Shown in pieces: positions 1 through 6,726 of a stretch of 17,315 nt of DNA. How positions within the stretch are numbered: the stretch's first letter is position 1; the number at the start of each line of letters is the position of its first letter. Source of the DNA: an uncultured beta proteobacterium (GTDB lineage Bacteria > Pseudomonadota > Gammaproteobacteria > Burkholderiales > Burkholderiaceae_B); NCBI GenBank assembly GCA_903924715.1, contig CAIYCP010000238.1, forward strand, positions 1-17,315. Direction: 5' to 3'. The translations under genes and the position numbers were made by a program. The notes under the pieces were generated by a model that worked only from the letters and a program-made list of their open reading frames with translations, searched no databases and had not been told where the DNA came from.

Positions 1-1467
1 ATAGGCCTCGGGTGCAACGTGGCCAACCACCATTCCCCAAGTGCCGCCAGAAAAGCGTCCATCCGTGATCAGACCGACTGTTTCGCCTAGACCTTGGCCC
101 ACTAAGGCCGAGGTTGGCGCCAACATTTCACGCATACCTGGACCGCCCTTGGGGCCCTCGTAGCGAATCACCACGATATCGCCATGCGTAATTTTTTGCT
201 CCATAATCGCAGCCATGGCATCATCCTCAGAGTCAAAGACGCGTGCAGGTCCCGTGATCACAGGATTTTTAAGACCAGTAATCTTGGCCACTGAGCCCTC
301 TGGCGAGAGGTTGCCTTTCAGAATCGCCAAATGGCCTTGTTTGTACATGGCGTTAGTGATGGGTCGAATCACCTGCTGGCCGGCTGGCGGTTGGTCGGGC
401 ACATCTTTTAAGACCTCTGCGATCGTTTTGCCCGTAATTGTCATGCAGTCGCCGTGCAGTAGGCCCGCATTGAGCAAAATCTTCATGACCTGCGGTACAC
501 CGCCTGCACGATGCAGGTCGACCGTTAAAAATTGACCCGATGGTTTCAAATCACACAACACCGGCACACGTTGGCGCACTTTTTCGAAATCATCAATCGT
601 CCAAGGCACTTCGGCCGCGTGGGCAATGGCAAGAAAGTGCAGCACTGCGTTGGTCGAACCGCCAATCGCCATAATCACGGCCACTGCATTTTCAAGCGAC
701 TTGCGCGTAATGATGTCACGCGGTTTGCGGTTGTGTCGTACCGCATCGACCAAGACCCGTGCGGCTTCGGACGCGTTATCGATCGCAACCTGGTCTTCAT
801 TTGCCAGCGTGCTTGAATAAGGCAGCGCCATTCCCATCGCCTCAAACGCCGAACTCATCGTGTTCGCCGTATACATGCCCCCGCAAGAGCCAGAGCCGGG
901 AATCGCCTTTTGTTCGATTGCTTTGAAATCCTCTTGGCTCATTCGACCCATCGTGAATTCGCCCACAGCCTCAAATACCGACACAATATTTAAATCACGC
1001 CCTTTATGCGAACCAGGCTTGATCGTGCCACCATAAACATAGATTCCGGGCACGTTCATACGCGCAATACCAATCATGCCGCCTGGCATATTTTTATCGC
1101 AACCGCCCACCACCACCACGCCATCCATCCACTGACCTTGCACCGCCGTTTCAATACAGTCCGCAATGACTTCGCGCGAAACGAGCGAGTATTTCATTCC
1201 CTCAGTACCCATCGACATACCATCTGAAATCGTCGGCGTGCCAAACACTTGAGGATTGGCCTTCGCCGCGCGGATCGCGGCAATCGCGGCATCGACAAGC
1301 GGCTGCAGGCCGCTATTGCAAGGCGTAATAGTCGAGTGCCCATTGGCGACCCCGATCATAGGGTTTGCAAAGTCCGTTTCTTTGTAGCCCATGCCGTAAT
1401 ACATCGAACGGTTCGGCGCACGGGTGACGCCCTCGGTAATGTGTTTAGAACGCTCGTTATTTGCCAT
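1..1467 (-). CDS. ilvD: Dihydroxy-acid dehydratase (IlvD), C-terminus cut by window edge
   Basis: IlvD dehydrates 2,3-dihydroxy-3-methylbutanoate and -pentanoate to the 2-oxo acids, the third common step of valine and isoleucine synthesis, in the cytoplasm. Read on the minus strand from ATG at 1467, 489 codons lie in the window and the frame stays open to base 1. The family is about 560-620 aa, so roughly the last 70 or more residues are missing here. Visible hallmarks are the N-terminal NGHSTITPCNSGLQ with the first cluster cysteine, GGCDKNMPGG with the second cysteine and the metal-binding Asp-Lys, and GSCGGMYTANTM with the third cysteine. This pattern is that of a Fe-S-dependent IlvD/Edd enzyme; Edd (phosphogluconate dehydratase) is less likely from the N-terminal sequence. 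An AGGTG about 8 nt upstream supports the start. The gene diverges from lgt. Confidence 0.95.
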   Translation of the reverse strand, partial: MANNERSKHITEGVTRAPNRSMYYGMGYKETDFANPMIGVANGHSTITPCNSGLQPLVDAAIAAIRAAKANPQVFGTPTISDGMSMGTEGMKYSLVSREVIADCIETAVQGQWMDGVVVVGGCDKNMPGGMIGIARMNVPGIYVYGGTIKPGSHKGRDLNIVSVFEAVGEFTMGRMSQEDFKAIEQKAIPGSGSCGGMYTANTMSSAFEAMGMALPYSSTLANEDQVAIDNASEAARVLVDAVRHNRKPRDIITRKSLENAVAVIMAIGGSTNAVLHFLAIAHAAEVPWTIDDFEKVRQRVPVLCDLKPSGQFLTVDLHRAGGVPQVMKILLNAGLLHGDCMTITGKTIAEVLKDVPDQPPAGQQVIRPITNAMYKQGHLAILKGNLSPEGSVAKITGLKNPVITGPARVFDSEDDAMAAIMEQKITHGDIVVIRYEGPKGGPGMREMLAPTSALVGQGLGETVGLITDGRFSGGTWGMVVGHVAPEAY

Positions 1468-1505
1468 GAATGAACACCTAAGATTGGATAACAAAAAATA
1501 TGAGG

Positions 1506-1520
1506 TAGCTTTGCAAGCTA
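1506..1520. repeat. Short inverted repeat in the ilvD-lgt gap
   Basis: A perfect 6-bp inverted repeat, TAGCTT-tgc-AAGCTA, lies about 40 nt upstream of the ilvD start and 85 nt upstream of the lgt start. It could be a regulator half-site pair or a small RNA hairpin in the ilvD leader. No specific protein can be assigned. Confidence 0.4.
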
Positions 1521-1530
1521 ACCGCTCTCG

Positions 1531-1557
1531 GGGCAATCTGTCAAAACAGATCGGCCC
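1531..1557. promoter_or_regulatory. Imperfect hairpin/operator-like palindrome in the ilvD-lgt gap
   Basis: The stem is GGGC + ATCTGT, loop CAAA, ACAGAT + GCCC, with an A opposite CG as an internal bulge. On the minus strand a perfect -35-like TTGACA (1539-1544) sits inside this stem, directed at ilvD, but the hexamer 17 nt downstream (TTAGCT) is a poor -10. It may be a binding site overlapping the ilvD promoter or a leader hairpin. There is no T-run, so it is not a clear terminator. Confidence 0.35.
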
Positions 1558-1604
1558 AGAATATCAAGGGTTATTATCGGACATCTTTTGACTGGTTGCC
1601 TGCG

Positions 1605-2384
1605 ATGCTGCAATTTCCGAATTTTGACCCTGTCGCGCTGCGCCTAGGGCCCTTAGCCATTCATTGGTATGGCTTGATGTATTTAGTCGGGTTTGGCTCT
1701 GCCTGGCTGCTTGGGCGGTGGCGCATCGCGCACGGCAAATCACGGCTCAGCTTGCGCGACCTTGAAGATCTGATTTTTTATGGCGTCTTAGGGGTAATCG
1801 CTGGCGGGCGCCTGGGCTATGTGCTGTTTTATAAGCCCGCCTATTACTTTACTCACCCGCTTGAAATCACCTATCTCTGGGAAGGTGGTATGTCTTTTCA
1901 TGGTGGCCTGCTTGGCGTTTTGACCATGATGTTTTGGCTTGCGCGCAGTCGAGGCTACAAATTTTTTGAAGTCAGTGACTTTGTCGCGCCACTCATTCCG
2001 CTCGCACTCGCCGCTGGGCGACTAGGTAATTTTATTAATGGTGAACTGTGGGGTAGACCCAGCACACTCCCCTGGGCGATGGTCTTTGCACAAAGTGGCG
2101 ATGGCATTGCCCGGCATCCCTCCCAGCTTTATCAGCTCGGCCTTGAGGGCTTGGCGTTATTTGTGTTGGTTTGGTGGTTTGCCAATAAACCTCGTCCGAC
2201 GGGACAGATCAGTGCTGTGTTTTTAGTGGGCTATGGGATTTTTAGATTTGCTGCTGAGTTTGCCCGTGAGCCAGATAATTTTTTGGGCTTACTAGCTGCC
2301 GGATTGTCAATGGGGCAGTGGCTCTCTCTGCCAATGATTGCAGCAGGCGCAAGCTTGTTCTTATGGGCGCGTCGACAACCTTAA
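1605..2384 (+). CDS. lgt: Phosphatidylglycerol--prolipoprotein diacylglyceryl transferase
   Basis: Lgt transfers diacylglycerol from phosphatidylglycerol to the lipobox cysteine of prolipoproteins in the inner membrane, the first step of lipoprotein maturation; Pal in this same window is a likely substrate. The 259-aa protein has the family N-terminus (FPNFDPVALRLGPLAIHWYG), the essential-histidine region SFHGGLLG (His99), the signature GRLGNFINGELWGR at about 138-151, HPSQLYQ at 171-177, and about seven hydrophobic segments. Length is normal for the family. I chose ATG at 1605 because it matches the usual start relative to the first membrane helix. A TTG at 1596 would add three residues. No good Shine-Dalgarno sequence is visible for either. 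lgt diverges from ilvD and converges with the 6S RNA gene. Confidence 0.95.
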   Translation: MLQFPNFDPVALRLGPLAIHWYGLMYLVGFGSAWLLGRWRIAHGKSRLSLRDLEDLIFYGVLGVIAGGRLGYVLFYKPAYYFTHPLEITYLWEGGMSFHGGLLGVLTMMFWLARSRGYKFFEVSDFVAPLIPLALAAGRLGNFINGELWGRPSTLPWAMVFAQSGDGIARHPSQLYQLGLEGLALFVLVWWFANKPRPTGQISAVFLVGYGIFRFAAEFAREPDNFLGLLAAGLSMGQWLSLPMIAAGASLFLWARRQP

Positions 2385-2402
2385 GCAGGCGAATCAACCA
2401 AA

Positions 2403-2431
2403 CAACGAGCCTGTGATTCACAGACTCGTTG
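2403..2431. terminator. Strong hairpin between lgt and the 6S RNA gene
   Basis: AACGAGCCTGTGA (2404-2416) pairs with TCACAGACTCGTT (2418-2430) over 13 positions with one wobble pair. C2403-G2431 extends the stem. The true loop is about 5 nt. On the minus strand it is followed by GTTTGGTTGATT, a modest T-rich tail, and on the plus strand by GGTATAG. It therefore probably ends the 6S transcript mainly and may also block lgt read-through. Confidence 0.6.
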
Positions 2432-2436
2432 GTATA

Positions 2437-2638
2437 GATGCCCCGCTCGTGCCGTTTAGGCCGGCATCTCGAACCGTAAGTTCAAGTTGGCCGCGATCTG
2501 TTGACTTTGAGCGCGTCTGCTAGAGACCCGCATACCCGCCGAACTATCCCGCAACCTATGTATGCCATAAGCATTGGTTCTGAGAATATATGACCTAGTC
2601 ACGAACACAGCAGGGACAAACTTTAGCGTGCGAGGCAA
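2437..2638 (-). ncRNA. ssrS: 6S RNA, RNA polymerase-sigma70 regulator
   Basis: 6S RNA mimics an open promoter and sequesters the sigma70 holoenzyme in stationary phase. It is placed directly after zapA on the same strand, as in many proteobacteria. On the minus strand a closing stem is visible, TGCCTCGCACG (2627-2637) with CGAGCGGGGCA (2439-2449), 10 of 11 pairs. An apical arm AACC...GGTT contains an inner ATGC/GCAT hairpin. The 3' half has CTTGAAC-ttacg-GTTCGAG (2468-2486), matching the position of the CCTTGAAC/GTTCAAGG hairpin of E. coli 6S RNA. Length about 200 nt fits (E. coli 184 nt). Ends are estimated from the closing stem. Short ORFs across it show no protein family and I regard them as chance. 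The identification rests on context and hand folding, not on a covariance model. Confidence 0.72.
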
Positions 2639-2657
2639 AGCTCTACACAACGTTTGT

Positions 2658-2972
2658 TTAGCGCGACTTAGACGAAGCCTTTGGTAGGGCCGCGTCAAGC
2701 ATCGCATTCATGTCGTCAATTCTACGCTTGAAGTCGCCAACAGCCAACCCACCTAGGGTGCCGTCTGGCGCTTTGACTGACAACAACTCAACGGCCACCT
2801 GAATCGCCGCCATCACTGCAATACGTTCGTTGCCGGAAACCTTGCCCGTACCTTGAATGCGCCCGGCTAATTGGCTGACATGCTGAGCCGCTGCGGCCAG
2901 CGTGTTTTTCTCTTCAGGCGGACAAGCCAAAGAATATTCTCGACCCAAAATAGAGATATCAACGCGTTCCAT
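2658..2972 (-). CDS. zapA: Cell division protein ZapA
   Basis: ZapA binds FtsZ and bundles protofilaments, stabilising the Z-ring in the cytoplasm. The 104-aa product begins MERVDISILGREYSLACPPE, the typical ZapA globular head, and continues with a helical stretch (about 20-95, including ERIAVMAAIQVAVELL) that forms the tetramerising coiled coil. Length matches the family at about 100 aa. The ATG (2970-2972) directly abuts the TAA of the upstream coiled-coil gene, and GAGG about 7 nt upstream lies within that gene, so the two are almost certainly translated from one mRNA. The 6S RNA gene follows 20 nt downstream on the same strand. Confidence 0.93.
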   Translation of the reverse strand: MERVDISILGREYSLACPPEEKNTLAAAAQHVSQLAGRIQGTGKVSGNERIAVMAAIQVAVELLSVKAPDGTLGGLAVGDFKRRIDDMNAMLDAALPKASSKSR

Positions 2973-3356
2973 TTATTGCGCCTCTTGTGCGGGTGGGGCG
3001 CCAGGCAAACGCTCAAGCACAGCCTCTATTCGTTCGCGCGCCTGCGCGGTTACCTCTCGCAGCGTAGTGACCTCGTGTTCGCGCGATTGCAACTGAGCCT
3101 GCAGCGTTGTGTGTTCTTGCTTAAACAAGTCAAGGGAGCCTTGCAGGGCAGCCTGTTCAGAGGCGTAGGCATCAACCTTGCGCGTCAAGGCCTTCGCCTG
3201 TGTGCCCTCTTGAGTGAGTTTTGCTTGCAAAGCATCTCGCTCTGCCTGCACTTGAGACAGGCTAGCGCGCAGCGCCTGACAGTCAGCGTCGAGCTGCTGG
3301 GTATGGGCAATCAGCGTCGCCAACCGCGTTGAAAGTTGATCAAGATCTTGAAGCAT
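2973..3356 (-). CDS. ZapB-like coiled-coil protein upstream of zapA
   Basis: A 127-aa, Gln/Ala/Leu-rich, highly charged protein is predicted to be helical throughout (LDQLSTRLATLIAHTQQLDA onward), with heptad-like spacing over about residues 3-115 and a short Pro/Ala tail. No signal peptide or membrane segment is seen. In gammaproteobacteria ZapB is an 81-aa coiled coil that joins ZapA in the Z-ring. In betaproteobacteria a small coiled-coil ORF commonly precedes zapA. The position, immediately 5' of and abutting zapA, supports a division role by inference. I start at ATG 3356, which begins the coiled coil. A longer frame reading upstream to 3419 has an unrelated Gly/Arg-rich start and I reject it. 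No clear Shine-Dalgarno is visible. Confidence 0.7.
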   Translation of the reverse strand: MLQDLDQLSTRLATLIAHTQQLDADCQALRASLSQVQAERDALQAKLTQEGTQAKALTRKVDAYASEQAALQGSLDLFKQEHTTLQAQLQSREHEVTTLREVTAQARERIEAVLERLPGAPPAQEAQ

Positions 3357-3780
3357 GACGATATCGTAAAGCAAAAATGAACGTTCGTGCGAGACGCCGC
3401 GTGCCCCCCCGCTCAGCACCGCATAAACCTCTTAGTTTTGATCTAATAAAAAATAAAGGTGGGCGTTTTGTCAGTTAGCGTTCAGAAAACTATGTTAGGG
3501 ATCTTGTGCTGGAAGCAAAATGGTTAAAAAGTGTTCATCCTTTGTGTCTTTCAGCACCTTTTGTGGGCAAATTCACACAAGCCTAGGGAAAACCCCATCC
3601 TCTAGGGGTAAGTTCAGGGTTTGCTTTGAGCGCGCACTCAATTACCATGCAAACCTTGCTGTCTCTCTGACAAAAATATCAAATAGGGCTGGGATTCGGC
3701 AGAGTCGAGTACACAACTAAATATGTGTGCTCACCGTTTCAACAAATTTTTTTAGCAGCGCAGTTAAGGAGCTACCCACC
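3357..3780. other. 424-nt intergenic leader between the zapB-like gene and tctB
   Basis: This gap separates divergent units and should contain the promoters of both. It is more AT-rich than the flanking genes, with a T/A-rich block at 3431-3460 on the division-gene side, a CRP-like palindrome at 3562-3577, and a short CCCC/GGGG hairpin near 3593-3608. A 66-codon frame at 3520-3720 has no recognisable protein content and I do not call it a gene. No RNA family was recognised. Confidence 0.5.
3562..3577. promoter_or_regulatory. CRP/FNR-family-like palindrome upstream of tctB
   Basis: TGTGG-GCAAAT-TCACA matches the CRP consensus TGTGA-N6-TCACA at 9 of 10 defined positions, about 210 nt upstream of the tctB start. 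A weak sigma70-like pair, TTGCTT (3621-3626) and TACCAT (3643-3648) with 16-nt spacing, lies downstream. If real, it would put the transporter under cAMP-type or related control. One chance match of this kind in a window this size is not excluded. Confidence 0.3.
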
Positions 3781-4245
3781 ATGCAGCTTAGAAATAAACA
3801 GGACTTCTGGTCAGGGGTGATGTTCATCCTACTCGGCCTTGGATTCGCCTGGAAAGCCACCAGTTACTCAATGGGCACAGCCGCCCGGATGGGCCCTGGC
3901 TATTTTCCCCACTGGCTTGGCATCATTATGGCAATTTTAGGTGCCGTCATTTTGATTGGCGCGCTGCGTCCAAAAGCTGAAGAGACTGAGGTCGCCAGGT
4001 TCGATTTTAAGATTCTGGCCATTATCATTTCGGCGATCGTCATATTCGGCTTGCTCCTGCGCCCGATGGGTCTGATTATTTCTCTGTTCTTGCTTGTCGC
4101 GATCAGCAGTTTTGCTAGCCACGAACACGACTGGAAAGTTACCGGTGCCAATGCGGTCTTCCTGACGGTTCTGTGCTGGCTGTCGTTTGTTAAAGGCCTC
4201 AAGTTGGTATTCCCAATTTGGCCCGCCTTTCTCGGTCTGAACTAA
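3781..4245 (+). CDS. tctB: Tripartite tricarboxylate transporter, small membrane subunit TctB
   Basis: TctB is the small integral membrane subunit of TTT-family secondary transporters, which take up citrate and other carboxylates using a periplasmic binding protein (TctC) and the large permease TctA. The 154-aa product has about four hydrophobic segments (about 9-26, 44-61, 76-110 as two, and 122-150) and the family signature ARMGPGYFPHWLG near 34-46. ATG 3781 is chosen because AAGGAG (3766-3771) lies 9 nt upstream. The same frame is open back to 3727 but without a ribosome binding site. The stop is 13 nt from tctA, with the tctA ribosome binding site (AAGGAG) overlapping the tctB stop codon. 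The pair is one operon. Confidence 0.92.
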   Translation: MQLRNKQDFWSGVMFILLGLGFAWKATSYSMGTAARMGPGYFPHWLGIIMAILGAVILIGALRPKAEETEVARFDFKILAIIISAIVIFGLLLRPMGLIISLFLLVAISSFASHEHDWKVTGANAVFLTVLCWLSFVKGLKLVFPIWPAFLGLN

Positions 4246-4258
4246 GGAGCACCCGTTC

Positions 4259-5761
4259 ATGGACTTACTCAATAATTTGTATATGGGTTTCGGCGTAGCC
4301 TTTACGCCCGAAAACCTTACTTACGCATTGCTTGGCTGTTTGCTTGGCACCTTGGTGGGCGTTTTGCCTGGCCTAGGCCCTGTGCCAACCATTGCCATGC
4401 TGCTGCCTATTACTTATGTGTTGCCCCCGATCGCGGGCCTGATCATGTTGGCCGGCATTTACTACGGCGCCCAATATGGTGGGTCAACGACCGCCATTCT
4501 GGTGAACTTGCCGGGTGAAACATCTTCGGTGGTCACCACCCTAGACGGACACGCGATGGCCAAAAATGGTCGCGCGGGTGCTGCGTTGTCCATTGCGGGC
4601 TTAGCCTCGTTTTTTGCGGGTACCGTCTCGACTATTCTGTTGGCTGCATTTGCACCGCCGTTGGCTGAAGTTGCCTTTAAATTCGGTCCTGCCGAATACT
4701 TCTCGCTGATGGTGTTGGGTTTGGTTGGCGCGGTCGTGCTGGCTTCGGGCTCATTGATCAAAGCCATTTGCATGATCTTGCTCGGCCTGTTGCTTGGCAT
4801 GGTCGGTACCGACGTGAACTCGGGCGTGGCCCGCTTTGACTTCGGCGTGCCTGAATTGCAAGACGGTTTGGATTTTGCAATCGTTGCAATGGGCGTGTTC
4901 GGTTTCGCTGAGATCATGAGCAATCTTGAACTCAGAGAAAATCGGGTTGAAATCGCGGCAAAAATCGGCTCGCTGTATCCCAACATGCAAGAGTTCAAAG
5001 AGGCTTGGCCTGCTGTGGTACGCGGCACAGCGCTAGGCTCAATGCTCGGGATTTTGCCAGGCGGCGGCGCAGTGTTGTCGTCTTTTGCGGCTTACACCCT
5101 TGAAAAGAAAATCTCGCGTAATCCAGAACGCTTCGGCAAGGGCCACCCTGCCGGTGTCGCGGGCCCCGAGGCTGCGAATAACGCAGGTGCTCAAACCTCG
5201 TTTATTCCTCTGCTGACCCTCGGTATCCCCAGCAACGCTGTAATGGCGTTGATGGTCGGTGCCATGACGATTCACAACATTCAGCCGGGTCCGCAGGTGA
5301 TGTCAAGTCACCCCCAACTATTTTGGGGCTTGATTGCCTCGATGTGGATCGGCAACCTGATGTTGATCGTGCTGAACCTGCCGCTTGTTGGAATTTGGGT
5401 CAAACTGCTCAAAGTGCCTTACAAGATCTTGTTCCCTGCGATCTTGGTGTTTTGTACCATTGGTGTGTATTCACTGAACTACAACACCTTTGACATCATG
5501 ACCACCTCATGCTTTGGCATCATTGGTTACTTGTGGGCCAAACTGAAGTGCGAAGGCGCTCCGTTACTGCTAGGCTTGGTCTTGGGCCCGCTAATGGAAG
5601 AAAACTTCCGTCGCGCCCTGCTCTTGTCGCGCGGCAACTACAGCACCTTTATTGATCGGCCGCTGTCTGCCTCGCTGCTTGGCGTGGCCGCAATACTAGT
5701 GGTCATCGTTGCGTTGCCTTCTATCAAGAAGAAGCGTGAAGAAGCCTTTGTAGAAGAGTAA
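4259..5761 (+). CDS. tctA: Tripartite tricarboxylate transporter, large permease TctA
   Basis: TctA is the about 12-helix permease subunit of the TTT system and carries the substrate path. The 500-aa length is standard. Both conserved repeats are present: LPGLGPVPTIAMLLPIT near residues 37-53 and the second-half copy GILPGGGAVLSSFAAYTLEK near 264-283. EAANNAGAQTSFIPLL and TLGIPSNAVMALM follow. The C-terminus is a Lys/Glu-rich cytosolic tail. AAGGAG sits 10 nt before ATG 4259. The next gene begins 4 nt after the stop. Substrate cannot be read from the sequence: TTT systems differ by their TctC partner, and no tctC gene lies in the window. Many betaproteobacteria carry numerous unlinked tctC (Bug) genes, so the partner is probably encoded elsewhere. 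Confidence 0.95.
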   Translation: MDLLNNLYMGFGVAFTPENLTYALLGCLLGTLVGVLPGLGPVPTIAMLLPITYVLPPIAGLIMLAGIYYGAQYGGSTTAILVNLPGETSSVVTTLDGHAMAKNGRAGAALSIAGLASFFAGTVSTILLAAFAPPLAEVAFKFGPAEYFSLMVLGLVGAVVLASGSLIKAICMILLGLLLGMVGTDVNSGVARFDFGVPELQDGLDFAIVAMGVFGFAEIMSNLELRENRVEIAAKIGSLYPNMQEFKEAWPAVVRGTALGSMLGILPGGGAVLSSFAAYTLEKKISRNPERFGKGHPAGVAGPEAANNAGAQTSFIPLLTLGIPSNAVMALMVGAMTIHNIQPGPQVMSSHPQLFWGLIASMWIGNLMLIVLNLPLVGIWVKLLKVPYKILFPAILVFCTIGVYSLNYNTFDIMTTSCFGIIGYLWAKLKCEGAPLLLGLVLGPLMEENFRRALLLSRGNYSTFIDRPLSASLLGVAAILVVIVALPSIKKKREEAFVEE

Positions 5762-5765
5762 ATGA

Positions 5766-6668
5766 ATGTCTAGCATCAATAGCAAAATGTACGAACCATC
5801 CACCCCCACCAAAGTTGCTTTCATCGGACTGGGGGTGATGGGGTTACCCATGGCAGGTCACTTGGCGACCGCTGGGCATGACGTCACGGTTTACAACCGC
5901 AATGCGCAAAAAGCGCAAGCCTGGGTTAAAGAGTTTGGAGGACGCGCATGCGCCACCCCTCGTGAGGCCGCTCAGGGTGCGCAGATCGTGTTCGCGTGCG
6001 TCGGCAATGACGACGACCTGCGTAGCATCGTCTTAGGCGCTGATGGTGCCTTTGCGGGCATGTCCGCTGGCGCAACTTTTGTCGATCACACTACGGCGTC
6101 AGCTTTGATTGCGCGTGAGCTCAGCGCATTAGCCAAACAGAAGTCGCTACGCTTTATCGATGCCCCAGTATCGGGCGGCCAAGCAGGTGCGGTCAACGGC
6201 ATGCTGACCGTCATGTGCGGCGGCGACGCTGCAGAATTTGCAGCAGTCAAAGACGTCATTGCAGTCATGGCGCGTGCAGTCACCCTCGTTGGCCCTGCTG
6301 GTGCTGGTCAGTTGGCCAAGATGGTGAATCAAATTTGTATCGCTGGTTTAGTGCAAGGCCTGTCTGAAGGCATCGCCTTCGGGCAAGCTGCGGGCTTAGA
6401 CATGAAGCAGGTGATCGAGGTCATCGGCAAGGGTGCGGCCCAAAGCTGGCAGATGGATAACCGCGGCACTACTATGGTTGACGACAAGTTCGAATTTGGC
6501 TTTGCCGTTGACTGGATGCGTAAAGATTTAGGCCTAGTGATGGACGAGTGCAACCGCAACGGCGCGCGCGTTCCTAGCATTGCCTTGATTGATCAGTTTT
6601 ATGCCGATGTTCAGAAGATGGGCGGCGGCCGTTGGGATACTTCTAGCTTGATTAAGCGCCTGCGTTAA
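5766..6668 (+). CDS. NAD(P)-dependent beta-hydroxyacid dehydrogenase (HIBADH/GarR family)
   Basis: The family reversibly oxidises small beta-hydroxyacids (3-hydroxyisobutyrate, tartronate semialdehyde reductase and relatives) in the cytoplasm. The 300-aa protein has the Rossmann start VAFIGLGVMGLPMAGHL (GLGVMG at 21-26), the substrate-binding DAPVSGG (132-138), the catalytic lysine in GQLAKMVNQ (Lys185), and the C-terminal helical domain with WMRKDLGL. An Arg in YNRN (about 45) at the end of the second beta strand hints at NADP preference, by inference. ATG 5766 is chosen because GAAGAG lies about 7 nt upstream; ATG 5787 is an alternative. The gene is 4 nt from tctA, so it is co-transcribed and probably acts on the imported acid or its product. 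It ends at the terminator near 6700. Exact substrate is unknown. Confidence 0.85.
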   Translation: MSSINSKMYEPSTPTKVAFIGLGVMGLPMAGHLATAGHDVTVYNRNAQKAQAWVKEFGGRACATPREAAQGAQIVFACVGNDDDLRSIVLGADGAFAGMSAGATFVDHTTASALIARELSALAKQKSLRFIDAPVSGGQAGAVNGMLTVMCGGDAAEFAAVKDVIAVMARAVTLVGPAGAGQLAKMVNQICIAGLVQGLSEGIAFGQAAGLDMKQVIEVIGKGAAQSWQMDNRGTTMVDDKFEFGFAVDWMRKDLGLVMDECNRNGARVPSIALIDQFYADVQKMGGGRWDTSSLIKRLR

Positions 6669-6695
6669 AAAAGGCTGCAGTCATCAGCTAGGGTG

Positions 6696-6724
6696 AGCAG
6701 TGCAGAGATGCACTGCTTTTTTTT
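6696..6724 (+). terminator. Intrinsic terminator of the tctBA-dehydrogenase operon
   Basis: AGCAGTGCA (6696-6704), loop GAGA, TGCACTGCT (6709-6717) form a perfect 9-bp stem followed by seven more T residues. The rppH stop codon lies just beyond it on the other strand. There is no A-run upstream to make a strong reverse terminator. Confidence 0.9.
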
Positions 6725-6726
6725 GC

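Noticed and set aside
1006..1473. Plus-strand ORFs inside ilvD
   Set aside because: They are antisense to a clearly recognised ilvD frame and contain His/Arg-rich random-looking sequence.
2456..2707. 83-codon minus-strand ORF overlapping zapA's end and the 6S region
   Set aside because: It overlaps zapA in another frame and runs through the structured RNA; the translation resembles no protein.
3520..3720. 66-codon plus-strand ORF in the tctB leader
   Set aside because: It has a loosely placed GGAAG upstream, but the peptide has no domain, an odd composition and sits in regulatory-looking DNA; more likely chance.
4462..5028. 188-codon minus-strand ORF opposite tctA
   Set aside because: Antisense frame of a GC-rich membrane-protein gene; no family features, no ribosome binding site.
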